Positions 14,392 through 28,020 of a stretch of DNA of 64,000 nucleotides are shown here, piece by piece. Origin of the DNA: Auanema rhodensis (Eukaryota; Nematoda; Chromadorea; Rhabditida; Rhabditidae); the NCBI GenBank assembly GCA_964057225.1, contig OZ059894.1, forward strand, positions 1,922,001 through 1,986,000, in the 5' to 3' direction. Position 1 is the stretch's first letter; each line of letters starts with the position of its first letter. The notes under the pieces were generated by a model, which saw only the letters and a list, made by a program, of their open reading frames with translations, searched no databases and was not told the DNA's origin. The position numbers were made by a program, and so were the translations under genes.

Positions 14392-15795
14392 AAAAATTAG
14401 TTATGATCGTTTGAAAAATGATGCATTAGTGTATGTTGAGTTTCCATGTACACTCAACATTGCTTCCAAAAAAATTTTGACAAAAATTTTTTCGAAAAAT
14501 TTCAAATTAATTTAGCAGAAAGTATATGTTTTTAGATTTCTTTTTTCAAGGCAAAGACGATGGACAATGTTATTCAACGAAAAAATTAATTCTTCAGGGT
14601 GAAAATCGAGGATATAAGTGTGAACTTATCTCAGTTGATATCTCGGTGTATTTTTAAGCTAGCGCAAATCTGATAACACAGATCGACGCAGCTTGAAAAT
14701 CCGCATCGAATGCACTATACTACTTTGAGAAACGCTTAATACAAAAATTAGTTATGATCGTTTGAAAAATGATGCATTAGTGTATGTTGAGTTTCCATGT
14801 ACACTCAACATTGCTTCCAAAAACATTTTGACAAAAATTTTTTCGAAAAATTTCAAATTAATTTAGCAGAAAGTATATGTTTTTAGATTCCTTTTTTCAA
14901 GGCAAAGACGATGGACAATGTTATTCAACGAAAAAATTAATTCTTCAGGGTGAAAATCGAGGATATAAGTGTGAATTTATATCAGTTGATATCTCGGTGC
15001 ATTTTTAAGCTAGCGCAAATCTGATAACACAGATCGACGCAGCTTGAAAATCCGCATCGAATGCACTATACTACTTTGAGAAACGCTTAATACAAAAATT
15101 AGTTATGATCGTTTGAAAAATGATGCATTAGTGTATGTTGAGTTTCCATGTACACTCAACATTGCTTCCAAAAAAATTTTGACAAAAATTTTTTCGAAAA
15201 ATTTCAAATTAATTTAGCAGAAAGTATATGTTTTTAGATTTCTTTTTTCAAGGCAAAGACGATGGACAATGTTATTCAACGAAAAAATTAATTCTTCAGG
15301 GTGAAAATCGAGGATATAAGTGTGAACTTATCTCAGTTGATATCTCGGTGTATTTTTAAGCTAGCGCAAATCTGATAACACAGATCGACGCAGCTTGAAA
15401 ATCCGCATCGAATGCACTATACTACTTTGAGAAACGCTTAATACAAAAATTAGTTATGATCGTTTGAAAAATGATGCATTAGTGTATGTTGAGTTTCCAT
15501 GTACACTCAACATTGCTTCCAAAAACATTTTGACAAAAATTTTTTCGAAAAATTTCAAATTAATTTAGCAGAAAGTATATGTTTTTAGATTCCTTTTTTC
15601 AAGGCAAAGACGATGGACAATGTTATTCAACGAAAAAATTAATTCTTCAGGGTGAAAATCGAGGATATAAGTGTGAATTTATATCAGTTGATATCTCGGT
15701 GCATTTTTAAGCTAGCGCAAATCTGATAACACAGATCGACGCAGCTTAAAAATCCGCATCGAATGCACTATACTACATTGAGGAACGCTTAATAC
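14392..15795. repeat. Locally duplicated dimer (702 bp x 2)
   Basis: Monomers at 14392 and 15094 look the same and carry an unusual mix of variants: a run of seven A after GCTTCC in the first half, then CTTATCTCAG and GGTGTATTT in the second half. Their partners at 14743 and 15445 match except near the end, where 15445 has CTTAAAAATCC and CATTGAGG. This is a two-unit tandem duplication. Confidence 0.7.
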
Positions 15796-18700
15796 AAAAA
15801 TTAGTTATGATCGTTTGAAAAATGATGCATTAGTGTATGTTGAGTTTCCATGTACACTCAACATAGCTTCCAAAAACATTTTGACAAAAATTTTTTCGAA
15901 AAATTTCAGAATAATTTAGCAAAAAGTAGATGTTTTTAGATTTCTTTTCTCAAGGCAAAGACGATGGACAATGTTATTCAACGAAAAAATTAATTCTTCA
16001 GGGTGAAAATCGAGGATATAAGTGTGAACTTATATCAGTTGATATCTCGGTGCATTTTTAAGCTAGCGCAAATCTGATAACACAGATCGACGCAGCTTGA
16101 AAATCCGCATCGAATGCACTATACTACTTTGAGAAACGCTTAATACAAAAATCAGTTATGATCGTTTGAAAAATGATGCATTAGTGTATGTTGAGTTTCC
16201 ATGTACACTCAACATTGCTTCCAAAAACATTTTGACAAAAATTTTTTCGAAAAATTTCAAAATAATTTAGCAAAAAGTAGATGTTTTTAGATTCCTTTTT
16301 TCAAGGCGAAGACGATGGACATTGTTATTCAACGAAAAAATTAATTCTTCAGGGTGAAAATCGAGGATATAAGTGTGAACTTATATCAGTTGATATCTCG
16401 GTGCATTTTTAAGCTAGCGCAAATCTGATAACACAGATCGACGCAGCTTGAAAATCCGCATCGAATGCACTATACTACATTGAGAAACGCTTAATACAAA
16501 AATTAGTTATGATCGTTTGAAAAATGATGCATTAGTGTATGTTGAGTTTCCATGTACACTCAACATAGCTTCCAAAAACATTTTGACAAAAATTTTTTCG
16601 AAAAATTTCAAAATAATTTAGCAGAAAGTAGATGTTTTTAGATTCCTTTTTTTAAGGCAAAGACGATGGACAATGTTATTCAACGAAAAAATTAATTCTT
16701 CAGGGTGAAAATCGAGGATATAAGTGTGAACTTATATCAGTTGATATCTCGTTGCATTTTTAAGCTAGCGCAAATCTGATAACACAGATCGACGCAGCTT
16801 GAAAATACGCATCGAATGCACTATACTACTTTGAGAAACGCTTAATACAAAAATTAGTTATGATCGTTTGAAAAATGATGCATTAGTGTATGTTGAGTTT
16901 CCATGTACACTCAACATAGCTTCCAAAAACATTTTGACAAAAATTTTTTCGAAAAATTTCAGAATAATTTAGCAAAAAGTAGATGTTTTTAGATTTCTTT
17001 TCTCAAGGCAAAGACGATGGACAATGTTATTCAACGAAAAAATTAATTCTTCAGGGTGAAAATCGAGGATATAAGTGTGAACTTATATCAGTTGATATCT
17101 CGGTGCATTTTTAAGCTAGCGCAAATCTGATAACACAGATCGACGCAGCTTGAAAATCCGCATCGAATGCACTATACTACTTTGAGAAACGCTTAATACA
17201 AAAATTAGTTATGATCGTTTGAAAAATGATGCATTAGTGTATGTTGAGTTTCCATGTACACTCAACATTGCTTCCAAAAAAATTTTGACAAAAATTTTTT
17301 CGAAAAATTTCAAATTAATTTAGCAGAAAGTATATGTTTTTAGATTTCTTTTTTCAAGGCAAAGACGATGGACAATGTTATTCAACGAAAAAATTAATTC
17401 TTCAGGGTGAAAATCGAGGATATAAGTGTGAATTTATATCAGTTGATATCTCGGTGCATTTTTAAGCTAGCGCAAATCTGATAACACAGATCGACGCAGC
17501 TTGAAAATCCGCATTGAATGCACTATACTACATTGAGGAACGCTTAATACAAAAATTAGTTATGATCGTTTGAAAAATGATGCATTAGTGTATGTTGAGT
17601 TTCCATGTACACTCAACATAGCTTCCAAAAACATTTTGACAAAAATTTTTTCGAAAAATTTCAAAATAATTTAGCAGAAAGTAGATGTTTTTAGATTCCT
17701 TTTTTTAAGGCAAAGACGATGGACAATGTTATTCAACGAAAAAATTAATTCTTCAGGGTGAAAATCGAGGATATAAGTGTGAACTTATATCAGTTGATAT
17801 CTCGGTGCATTTTTAAGCTAGCGCAAATCTGATAACACAGATCGACGCAGCTTGAAAATCCGCATCGAATGCACTATACTACATTGAGAAACGCTTAATA
17901 CAAAAATTAGTTATGATCGTTTGAAAAATGATGCATTAGTGTATGTTGAGTTTCCATGTACACTCAACATAGCTTCCAAAAACATTTTGACAAAAATTTT
18001 TTCGAAAAATTTCAAAATAATTTAGCAGAAAGTAGATGTTTTTAGATTCCTTTTTTTAAGGCAAAGACGATGGACAATGTTATTCAACGAAAAAATTAAT
18101 TCTTCAGGGTGAAAATCGAGGATATAAGTGTGAACTTATATCAGTTGATATCTCGTTGCATTTTTAAGCTAGCGCAAATCTGATAACACAGATCGACGCA
18201 GCTTGAAAATACGCATCGAATGCACTATACTACTTTGAGAAACGCTTAATACAAAAATTAGTTATGATCGTTTGAAAAATGATGCATTAGTGTATGTTGA
18301 GTTTCCATGTACACTCAACATAGCTTCCAAAAACATTTTGACAAAAATTTTTTCGAAAAATTTCAGAATAATTTAGCAAAAAGTAGATGTTTTTAGATTT
18401 CTTTTCTCAAGGCAAAGACGATGGACAATGTTATTCAACGAAAAAATTAATTCTTCAGGGTGAAAATCGAGGATATAAGTGTGAACTTATATCAGTTGAT
18501 ATCTCGGTGCATTTTTAAGCTAGCGCAAATCTGATAACACAGATCGACGCAGCTTGAAAATCCGCATCGAATGCACTATACTACTTTGAGAAACGCTTAA
18601 TACAAAAATTAGTTATGATCGTTTGAAAAATGATGCATTAGTGTATGTTGAGTTTCCATGTACACTCAACATTGCTTCCAAAAAAATTTTGACAAAAATT

Positions 18701-21700
18701 TTTTCGAAAAATTTCAAATTAATTTAGCAGAAAGTATATGTTTTTAGATTTCTTTTTTCAAGGCAAAGACGATGGACAATGTTATTCAACGAAAAAATTA
18801 ATTCTTCAGGGTGAAAATCGAGGATATAAGTGTGAATTTATATCAGTTGATATCTCGGTGCATTTTTAAGCTAGCGCAAATCTGATAACACAGATCGACG
18901 CAGCTTGAAAATCCGCATTGAATGCACTATACTACATTGAGGAACGCTTAATACAAAAATTAGTTATGATCGTTTGAAAAATGATGCATTAGTGTATGTT
19001 GAGTTTCCATGTACACTCAACATAGCTTCCAAAAACATTTTGACAAAAATTTTTTCGGAAAATTTCAAAATAATTTAGCAGAAAGTAGATGTTTTTAGAT
19101 TCCTTTTTTTAAGGCAAAGACGATGGACAATGTTATTCAACGAAAAAATTAATTCTTCAGGGTGAAAATCGAGGATATAAGTGTGAACTTATATCAGTTG
19201 ATATCTCGGTGCATTTTTAAGCTAGCGCAAATCTGATAACACAGATCGACGCAGCTTGAAAATCCGCATCGAATGCACTATACTACTTTGAGAAACGCTT
19301 AATACAAAAATTAGTTATGATCGTTTGAAAAATGATGCATTAGTGTATGTTGAGTTTCCATGTACACTCAACATAGCTTCCAAAAACATTTTGACAAAAT
19401 TTTTTTCAAAAAATTTCAAAATAATTTAGCAGAAAGTAGATGTTTTTAGATTCCTTTTTTTAAGGCAAAGACGACGGACAATGTTATTCAACGAAAAAAT
19501 TAATTCTTCAGGGTGAAAATCGAGGATATAAGTGTGAACTTATATCAGTTGATATCTCGGTGCATTTTTAAGCTAGCGCAAATCTGATAACACAGATCGA
19601 CGCAGCTTGAAAATCCGCATCGAATGCACTATACTACTTTGAGAAACGCTTAATACAAAAATTAGTTATGATCGTTTGAAAAATGATGCATTAGTGTATG
19701 TTGAGTTTCCATGTACACTCAACATTGCTTCCAAAAACATTTTGACAAAAATTTTTTCGAAAAATTTCAAATTAATTTAGCAGAAAGTATATGTTTTTAG
19801 ATTCCTTTTTTCAAGGCAAAGACGATGGACAATGTTATTCAACGAAAAAATTAATTCTTCAGGGTGAAAATCGAGGATATAAGTGTGAATTTATATCAGT
19901 TGATATCTCGGTGCATTTTTAAGCTAGCGCAAATCTGATAACACAGATCGACGCAGCTTAAAAATCCGCATCGAATGCACTATACTACATTGAGGAACGC
20001 TTAATACAAAAATTAGTTATGATCGTTTGAAAAATGATGCATTAGTGTATGTTGAGTTTCCATGTACACTCAACATAGCTTCCAAAAACATTTTGACAAA
20101 AATTTTTTCGAAAAATTTCAGAATAATTTAGCAAAAAGTAGATGTTTTTAGATTTCTTTTCTCAAGGCAAAGACGATGGACAATGTTATTCAACGAAAAA
20201 ATTAATTCTTCAGGGTGAAAATCGAGGATATAAGTGTGAACTTATATCAGTTGATATCTCGGTGCATTTTTAAGCTAGCGCAAATCTGATAACACAGATC
20301 GACGCAGCTTGAAAATCCGCATCGAATGCACTATACTACTTTGAGTAACGCTTAATACAAAAATCAGTTATGATCGTTTGAAAAATGATGCATTAGTGTA
20401 TGTTGGGTTTCCATGTACACTCAACATTGCTTCCAAAAACATTTTGACAAAAATTTTTTCGAAAAATTTCAAAATAATTTAGCAAAAAGTAGATGTTTTT
20501 AGATTCCTTTTTTCAAGGCGAAGACGATGGACATTGTTATTCAACGAAAAAATTAATTCTTCAGGGTGAAAATCGAGGATATAAGTGTGAACTTATATCA
20601 GTTGATATCTCGGTGCATTTTTAAGCTAGCGCAAATCTGATAACACAGATCGACGCAGCTTGAAAATCCGCATCGAATGCACTATACTACATTGAGAAAC
20701 GCTTAATACAAAAATTAGTTATGATCGTTTGAAAAATGATGCATTAGTGTATGTTGAGTTTCCATGTACACTCAACATAGCTTCCAAAAACATTTTGACA
20801 AAAATTTTTTCGAAAAATTTCAAAATAATTTAGCAGAAAGTAGATGTTTTTAGATTCCTTTTTTTAAGGCAAAGACGATGGACAATGTTATTCAACGAAA
20901 AAATTAATTCTTCAGGGTGAAAATCGAGGATATAAGTGTGAACTTATATCAGTTGATATCTCGTTGCATTTTTAAGCTAGCGCAAATCTGATAACACAGA
21001 TCGACGCAGCTTGAAAATACGCATCGAATGCACTATACTACTTTGAGAAACGCTTAATACAAAAATTAGTTATGATCGTTTGAAAAATGATGCATTAGTG
21101 TATGTTGAGTTTCCATGTACACTCAACATAGCTTCCAAAAACATTTTGACAAAAATTTTTTCGAAAAATTTCAGAATAATTTAGCAAAAAGTAGATGTTT
21201 TTAGATTTCTTTTCTCAAGGCAAAGACGATGGACAATGTTATTCAACGAAAAAATTAATTCTTCAGGGTGAAAATCGAGGATATAAGTGTGAACTTATAT
21301 CAGTTGATATCTCGGTGCATTTTTAAGCTAGCGCAAATCTGATAACACAGATCGACGCAGCTTGAAAATCCGCATCGAATGCACTATACTACATTGAGAA
21401 ACGCTTAATACAAAAATTAGTTATGATCGTTTGAAAAATGATGCATTAGTGTATGTTGAGTTTCCATGTACACTCAACATAGCTTCCAAAAACATTTTGA
21501 CAAAAATTTTTTCGAAAAATTTCAAAATAATTTAGCAGAAAGTAGATGTTTTTAGATTCCTTTTTTTAAGGCAAAGACGATGGACAATGTTATTCAACGA
21601 AAAAATTAATTCTTCAGGGTGAAAATCGAGGATATAAGTGTGAACTTATATCAGTTGATATCTCGTTGCATTTTTAAGCTAGCGCAAATCTGATAACACA

Positions 21701-24700
21701 GATCGACGCAGCTTGAAAATACGCATCGAATGCACTATACTACTTTGAGAAACGCTTAATACAAAAATTAGTTATGATCGTTTGAAAAATGATGCATTAG
21801 TGTATGTTGAGTTTCCATGTACACTCAACATAGCTTCCAAAAACATTTTGACAAAAATTTTTTCGAAAAATTTCAGAATAATTTAGCAAAAAGTAGATGT
21901 TTTTAGATTTCTTTTCTCAAGGCAAAGACGATGGACAATGTTATTCAACGAAAAAATTAATTCTTCAGGGTGAAAATCGAGGATATAAGTGTGAACTTAT
22001 ATCAGTTGATATCTCGGTGCATTTTTAAGCTAGCGCAAATCTGATAACACAGATCGACGCAGCTTGAAAATCCGCATCGAATGCACTATACTACTTTGAG
22101 AAACGCTTAATACAAAAATTAGTTATGATCGTTTGAAAAATGATGCATTAGTGTATGTTGAGTTTCCATGTACACTCAACATTGCTTCCAAAAAAATTTT
22201 GACAAAAATTTTTTCGAAAAATTTCAAATTAATTTAGCAGAAAGTATATGTTTTTAGATTTCTTTTTTCAAGGCAAAGACGATGGACAATGTTATTCAAC
22301 GAAAAAATTAATTCTTCAGGGTGAAAATCGAGGATATAAGTGTGAATTTATATCAGTTGATATCTCGGTGCATTTTTAAGCTAGCGCAAATCTGATAACA
22401 CAGATCGACGCAGCTTGAAAATCCGCATTGAATGCACTATACTACATTGAGGAACGCTTAATACAAAAATTAGTTATGATCGTTTGAAAAATGATGCATT
22501 AGTGTATGTTGAGTTTCCATGTACACTCAACATAGCTTCCAAAAACATTTTGACAAAAATTTTTTCGAAAAATTTCAAAATAATTTAGCAGAAAGTAGAT
22601 GTTTTTAGATTCCTTCTTTTAAGGCAAAGACGATGGACAATGTTATTCAACGAAAAAATTAATTCTTCAGGGTGAAAATCGAGGATATAAGTGTGAATTT
22701 ATATCAGTTGATATCTCGGTGCATTTTTAAGCTAGCGCAAATCTGATAACACAGATCGACGCAGCTTGAAAATCCGCATCGAATGCACTATACTACTTTG
22801 AGAAACGCTTAATACAAAAATTAGTTATGATCGTTTGAAAAATGATGCATTAGTGTATGTTGAGTTTCCATGTACACTCAACATAGCTTCCAAAAACATT
22901 TTGACAAAATTTTTTTCAAAAAATTTCAAAATAATTTAGCAGAAAGTAGATGTTTTTAGATTCCTTTTTTTAAGGCAAAGACGACGGACAATGTTATTCA
23001 ACGAAAAAATTAATTCTTCAGGGTGAAAATCGAGGATATAAGTGTGAACTTATATCAGTTGATATCTCGGTGCATTTTTAAGCTAGCGCAAATCTGATAA
23101 CACAGATCGACGCAGCTTGAAAATCCGCATCGAATGCACTATACTACTTTGAGAAACGCTTAATACAAAAATTAGTTATGATCGTTTGAAAAATGATGCA
23201 TTAGTGTATGTTGAGTTTCCATGTACACTCAACATTGCTTCCAAAAACATTTTGACAAAAATTTTTTCGAAAAATTTCAAATTAATTTAGCAGGAAGTAT
23301 ATGTTTTTAGATTCCTTTTTTCAAGGCAAAGACGATGGACAATGTTATTCAACGAAAAAATTAATTCTTCAGGGTGAAAATCGAGGATATAAGTGTGAAT
23401 TTATATCAGTTGATATCTCGGTGCATTTTTAAGCTAGCGCAAATCTGATAACACAGATCGACGCAGCTTAAAAATCCGCATCGAATGCACTATACTACTT
23501 TGAGTAACGCTTAATACAAAAATCAGTTATGATCGTTTGAAAAATGATGCATTAGTGTATGTTGGGTTTCCATGTACACTCAACATTGCTTCCAAAAACA
23601 TTTTGACAAAAATTTTTTCGAAAAATTTCAAAATAATTTAGCAAAAAGTAGATGTTTTTAGATTCCTTTTTTCAAGGCGAAGACGATGGACATTGTTATT
23701 CAACGAAAAAATTAATTCTTCAGGGTGAAAATCGAGGATATAAGTGTGAACTTATATCAGTTGATATCTCGGTGCATTTTTAAGCTAGCGCAAATCTGAT
23801 AACACAGATCGACGCAGCTTGAAAATCCGCATCGAATGCACTATACTACATTGAGAAACGCTTAATACAAAAATTAGTTATGATCGTTTGAAAAATGATG
23901 CATTAGTGTATGTTGAGTTTCCATGTACACTCAACATAGCTTCCAAAAACATTTTGACAAAAATTTTTTCGAAAAATTTCAAAATAATTTAGCAGAAAGT
24001 AGATGTTTTTAGATTCCTTTTTTTAAGGCAAAGACGATGGACAATGTTATTCAACGAAAAAATTAATTCTTCAGGGTGAAAATCGAGGATATAAGTGTGA
24101 ACTTATATCAGTTGATATCTCGTTGCATTTTTAAGCTAGCGCAAATCTGATAACACAGATCGACGCAGCTTGAAAATACGCATCGAATGCACTATACTAC
24201 TTTGAGAAACGCTTAATACAAAAATTAGTTATGATCGTTTGAAAAATGATGCATTAGTGTATGTTGAGTTTCCATGTACACTCAACATAGCTTCCAAAAA
24301 CATTTTGACAAAAATTTTTTCGAAAAATTTCAGAATAATTTAGCAAAAAGTAGATGTTTTTAGATTTCTTTTCTCAAGGCAAAGACGATGGACAATGTTA
24401 TTCAACGAAAAAATTAATTCTTCAGGGTGAAAATCGAGGATATAAGTGTGAACTTATATCAGTTGATATCTCGGTGCATTTTTAAGCTAGCGCAAATCTG
24501 ATAACACAGATCGACGCAGCTTGAAAATCCGCATCGAATGCACTATACTACTTTGAGAAACGCTTAATACAAAAATTAGTTATGATCGTTTGAAAAATGA
24601 TGCATTAGTGTATGTTGAGTTTCCATGTACACTCAACATTGCTTCCAAAAAAATTTTGACAAAAATTTTTTCGAAAAATTTCAGAATAATTTAGCAAAAA

Positions 24701-25599
24701 GTAGATGTTTTTAGATTTCTTTTCTCAAGGCAAAGACGATGGACAATGTTATTCAACGAAAAAATTAATTCTTCAGGGTGAAAATCGAGGATATAAGTGT
24801 GAACTTATATCAGTTGATATCTCGGTGCATTTTTAAGCTAGCGCAAATCTGATAACACAGATCGACGCAGCTTGAAAATCCGCATCGAATGCACTATACT
24901 ACTTTGAGAAACGCTTAATACAAAAATTAGTTATGATCGTTTGAAAAATGATGCATTAGTGTATGTTGAGTTTCCATGTACACTCAACATTGCTTCCAAA
25001 AACATTTTGACAAAAATTTTTTCGAAAAATTTCAAAATAATTTAGCAAAAAGTAGATGTTTTTAGATTCCTTTTTTCAAGGCGAAGACGATGGACATTGT
25101 TATTCAACGAAAAAATTAATTCTTCAGGGTGAAAATCGAGGATATAAGTGTGAACTTATATCAGTTGATATCTCGGTGCATTTTTAAGCTAGCGCAAATC
25201 TGATAACACAGATCGACGCAGCTTGAAAATCCGCATCGAATGCACTATACTACATTGAGAAACGCTTAATACAAAAATTAATTATGATCGTTTGAAAAAT
25301 GATGCATTAGTGTATGTTGAGTTTCCATGTACACTCAACATAGCTTCCAAAAACATTTTGACAAAAATTTTTTCGAAAAATTTCAAAATAATTTAGCAGA
25401 AAGTAGATGTTTTTAGATTCCTTTTTTTAAGGCAAAGACGATGGACAATGTTATTCAACGAAAAAATTAATTCTTCAGGGTGAAAATCGAGGATATAAGT
25501 GTGAACTTATATCAGTTGATATCTCGTTGCATTTTTAAGCTAGCGCAAATCTGATAACACAGATCGACGCAGCTTGAAAATACGCATCGAATGCACTAT

Positions 25600-25603
25600 A
25601 CTA
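25600..25603. repeat. Target-site duplication, left copy (ACTA)
   Basis: ACTA lies directly before the 5' LTR and again directly after the 3' LTR at 33227-33230. Removing the element and one copy restores the normal monomer sequence TATACTACTTTGAG. A 5-bp reading (TACTA at 25599-25603 and 33226-33230, with an LTR one base shorter) fits equally well because the LTR ends in T. Confidence 0.9.
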
Positions 25604-25982
25604 TGTCAAGAATATGGCTATAGATACTAAAATGAATAGTATAAATAAAGATAAATATATAATATAATTTATATAAAATATTAAGATAACAATTATTCAT
25701 GAAAAAATTAAATAAAATGAATAATTTGAATAAAATGACCCATTGATAAAACAATCCATAGTAATCGCGCTCCATTTAGAGATTGTTGGTAAACAGTGAA
25801 CTGTTGATAATCAACTACCGTAATCTGATTAAAACAATATTTAGTTGTTTTTTGTCCTAAAATTATTGTGATAAGGAATTTTTTTATATTTTTTTCAGTT
25901 TGGAATTTTCTCTTGAATTTTTTTGTATTTTTTTTTGTTTTTTTAAATAAATCTTTCTCTTTTTATTTTTCGTTCTTTGATT
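25604..25982 (+). repeat. 5' long terminal repeat
   Basis: A 379-bp direct repeat identical by eye to 32848-33226. It starts TGTCAAGAA and ends TTCTTTGATT; the ends are imperfect inverted repeats (TCAAGAA against TTCTTTGA) rather than the usual TG...CA. The 5' part is A/T-rich with TATA-like stretches, the middle has the only GC-richer stretch, and the 3' part is T-rich. The exact ends are uncertain by one base, because an A precedes both copies and the last T can be read as part of the target duplication. Confidence 0.93.
25640..25678 (+). promoter_or_regulatory. TATA-like promoter elements in the 5' LTR
   Basis: TATAAATA at 25640-25647 and TATAAAA at 25672-25678 are good matches to a TATA box in the U3-like part of the LTR, where retrotransposon transcription normally starts downstream. 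The whole stretch is A/T-rich, so these may be chance matches; no transcription start can be read from sequence alone. Confidence 0.35.
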
Positions 25983-26000
25983 TGGGGGCCGAACCGGTCT
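25983..26000 (+). other. Candidate primer-binding site, primer tRNA uncertain
   Basis: TGGGGGCCGAACCGGTCT begins immediately after the LTR and starts with TGG, the complement of a tRNA CCA end. The first seven bases (TGGGGGC) equal those of the proline-tRNA type site used by some retroviruses, but the match fails after that. The reverse complement does not read as the complete 3' end of an ordinary tRNA, since the TTCG-like element lies too close to the CCA. A tRNA with an unusual acceptor stem, a tRNA fragment or a short primer match are all possible. Confidence 0.55.
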
Positions 26001-26412
26001 TCACTATTTTATTGTTTGGGTTGAGCTAATTGCTCATATAACCCTGTTTGAAAGCTCGAATAGAGTTTGGTGAAAAAGTCACTGCTACCTGAATAGGGTT
26101 CTGTTTGTATTCATTCAATTTTGTTTGGTATTTGCCGAATAAAAGTGAAGTTTACAGAACAATTATCATTTGACAGTGTTGGTAACAACAGTGTCTCTTG
26201 GTTTATTGTTGTACGGTTGTTTTTGGTTGAAGTGTTTTCTTTTAAACACTTTTTCTGATTTCTTCCGCTGTGAACTACATTCAGAACTTGGGTAGTAGTA
26301 ACTAATATCAAGTAAATTCAATTTTCTTGATATAAGTGCTTGTTTGATTCTTTCAAATAGCAATAAATTAGTAGAGGAAACTTCTAGTAATTTTTTTTCA
26401 TTGATAGGTGAA
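26001..26412 (+). other. Untranslated leader of the retrotransposon
   Basis: About 410 bases between the candidate primer-binding site and the first in-frame ATG. The gag-pol frame is open from 26302 (after a TAA at 26299-26301) but has no ATG before 26413, so the extra 5' codons are probably not used. Several short ATG-less or minor frames occur; the antisense frame across here is a shadow. Packaging or dimerisation signals would be expected here in this family, but none is identifiable by eye. Confidence 0.6.
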
Positions 26413-28020
26413 ATGTCATTTGTGAATGAATTGCTCGATATGGACTTCGAGAGCGCATTTGAAGAGGTAATGTTGAATTCATTCATCTCTGAAATATTAT
26501 CGGCTATAGAGCCGTTGAATGATTGTTTACGTAAAGATTTTACGGAAAAAATCAGGAACTCTGCTGAGAAAAGGAGAGCAGAGCAGAAAGTTGCTAATTT
26601 GATAAACTCAATAAAGCAAAATTTAGCTAGTGAATTGCGAAAAGGGCAAAATTGGAGATTTATCCAGTCCATTATTACAGCAATGAACAAGAGTGGGCTC
26701 AAAAAGCCTTCAGAGTTGGGTAATACTCTGAAGTTAGCTGATAAACGAGCGGAAACAACTAAATTCATTTGTGAGATTTTCCAACTCAATGAAAGTGAGA
26801 TAGTGGACGAGATGAGGGCCATTAATAGTACTATGAAAGATTTATGCGATTTTTTCAAATGTGATAAAAAATCTTTGAAGCATGAAATATTTAATAGTTT
26901 TAATTTGCAGAGATCAGCAACTATCGAGAGCCAAGCGCAATTAGCTATGGCGGATATGATGATTGATGATAAAGCAGCAGGTAAAATAGAAGAGGAAAAT
27001 TCTGAAATTGAATATATTTTACAGTTGCATCGACAGAAGGAGTTAGGAACAACTCAGAAATGGTTGACGGATGTTCAACAGGAACAGGAGAAGAAAGAGG
27101 GATTAGACTCCAAGGGTGAGTCATCTTTGCCTTTTAATGGACTCAGCGCGCAGAATGAAGCGTTTTTGGACATAATGCGAGCGCAATTGCTGCCTGATGT
27201 TCCAAGTTTTTCGAGTGGGTCGTTCGAGAAATGGAACCATTTTGTAGAAGGGTTTCACCTGAAATACCCAAAAAGCACGTTGTCGGCAAGCGGCCGCAGA
27301 ACGCTGTTTGTAGAAAAATTAAGAGGAGAGGCGAGAGATAGGTATGATGAGTTGCCTGAAATAATCAGAAACAGTTCGCTCGACAAAATAATAGAGGAAC
27401 TGAATAAGCAACATGAGTATTCTAAGAGAGCAAGTAGGTTAGATGCCATAGCTGCTCTTAAATCTTTGAAGTTTGACAACAATAGCAATCTAATAAGCTT
27501 TTGTAAGAAACTAGAAGAAACTTCTAGGAAGGCTTACCCCGGATTGTCTATGTCAAAGTTATCGTTCACAAGAGCTCAAGTCTTGTATGAGGTACTCAGA
27601 GAATGTACTTGTGCATTACAAGTACTTGAGACAATAGAGACTAGTGAAGAAGGGGAGGTGTATGAGAAGGTGAAAGAGGTCGCTTTACGTTGTGAAAGAA
27701 ATAAGCGCATTCACTACAATCAGCATAGAAAGGACAGAATACCTGAAGTAAACCTGCCCAGGCTGAGATTTTTGAAGCAGAATAATACTGCTAGTGGTCA
27801 ACACATGACCAATCGTGGCAGTTACGTAACTGAAAAGGTTCGTAATTTTCCACAGAGAAAAGAAGTTATTTGTTACATATGTAACAAAAGTGGTCATATA
27901 GCAACACATTGTGCTGAAAGAAAACGACCATCAGACAATTCTAAAAGAATTGAACAAGAACAGAACAATATGGGTCCTGTTATGAATAAGCAAGCTGTTG
28001 CATGGAACAAAACTATCAAA
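26413..28020 (+). other. Gag segment of the polyprotein with CCHC zinc knuckle
   Basis: Residues 1 to about 536. The first roughly 250 residues are charged and look largely helical, with several Glu/Lys-rich stretches, and I do not recognise them. Residues 257-460 have the retrotransposon Gag pattern of P-x-F-x-G, then W, then paired F residues, and a later LRGEA...Y..LP motif. The zinc knuckle at 27871-27912 (residues 487-500) is the nucleocapsid RNA-binding motif. The boundaries are inferred; no protease cleavage sites can be read. Confidence 0.8.

Larger units (their letters stand above)
1..25603. repeat. Satellite DNA array, 351-bp monomer, left arm
   Basis: Head-to-tail tandem repeat with a unit of exactly 351 bp. 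The landmark AAAAATTAGTTATGATCG starts at 1, 352, 703, 1054 and so on to 25273, which is 72 periods with no net length change. The first monomer has about 32% GC. Copies differ by scattered substitutions, most of them shared by several copies, so monomers fall into recurring types. Examples by offset in the monomer: 70 A or T, 234 C or T, 255 G or T, 304 G or A, 310 C or A, 316 C or T. All frames are broken by stops within each unit, so it is not coding. I see no unique spacers, genes or RNA genes in it. The last copy (25273-25603) is cut by the retrotransposon and its missing 20 bp resume at 33231. The family name and host are not recognised. Confidence 0.98.

Noticed and set aside
1-25603. 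CRISPR-like regular repetition
   Set aside because: The unit is 351 bp and contiguous, with no unique spacers between short repeats. It is satellite DNA.
26344-26412. Upstream TTG start for gag-pol
   Set aside because: A TTG start is not expected in a eukaryotic retrotransposon, and the ATG at 26413 has a suitable context. The extra 23 codons are open by chance or in an untranslated leader.
26166-26858. 230-codon antisense ORF
   Set aside because: It runs opposite to the leader and the 5' end of gag, has a Leu/Ser/Phe-rich composition typical of a shadow frame and shows no recognisable domain.
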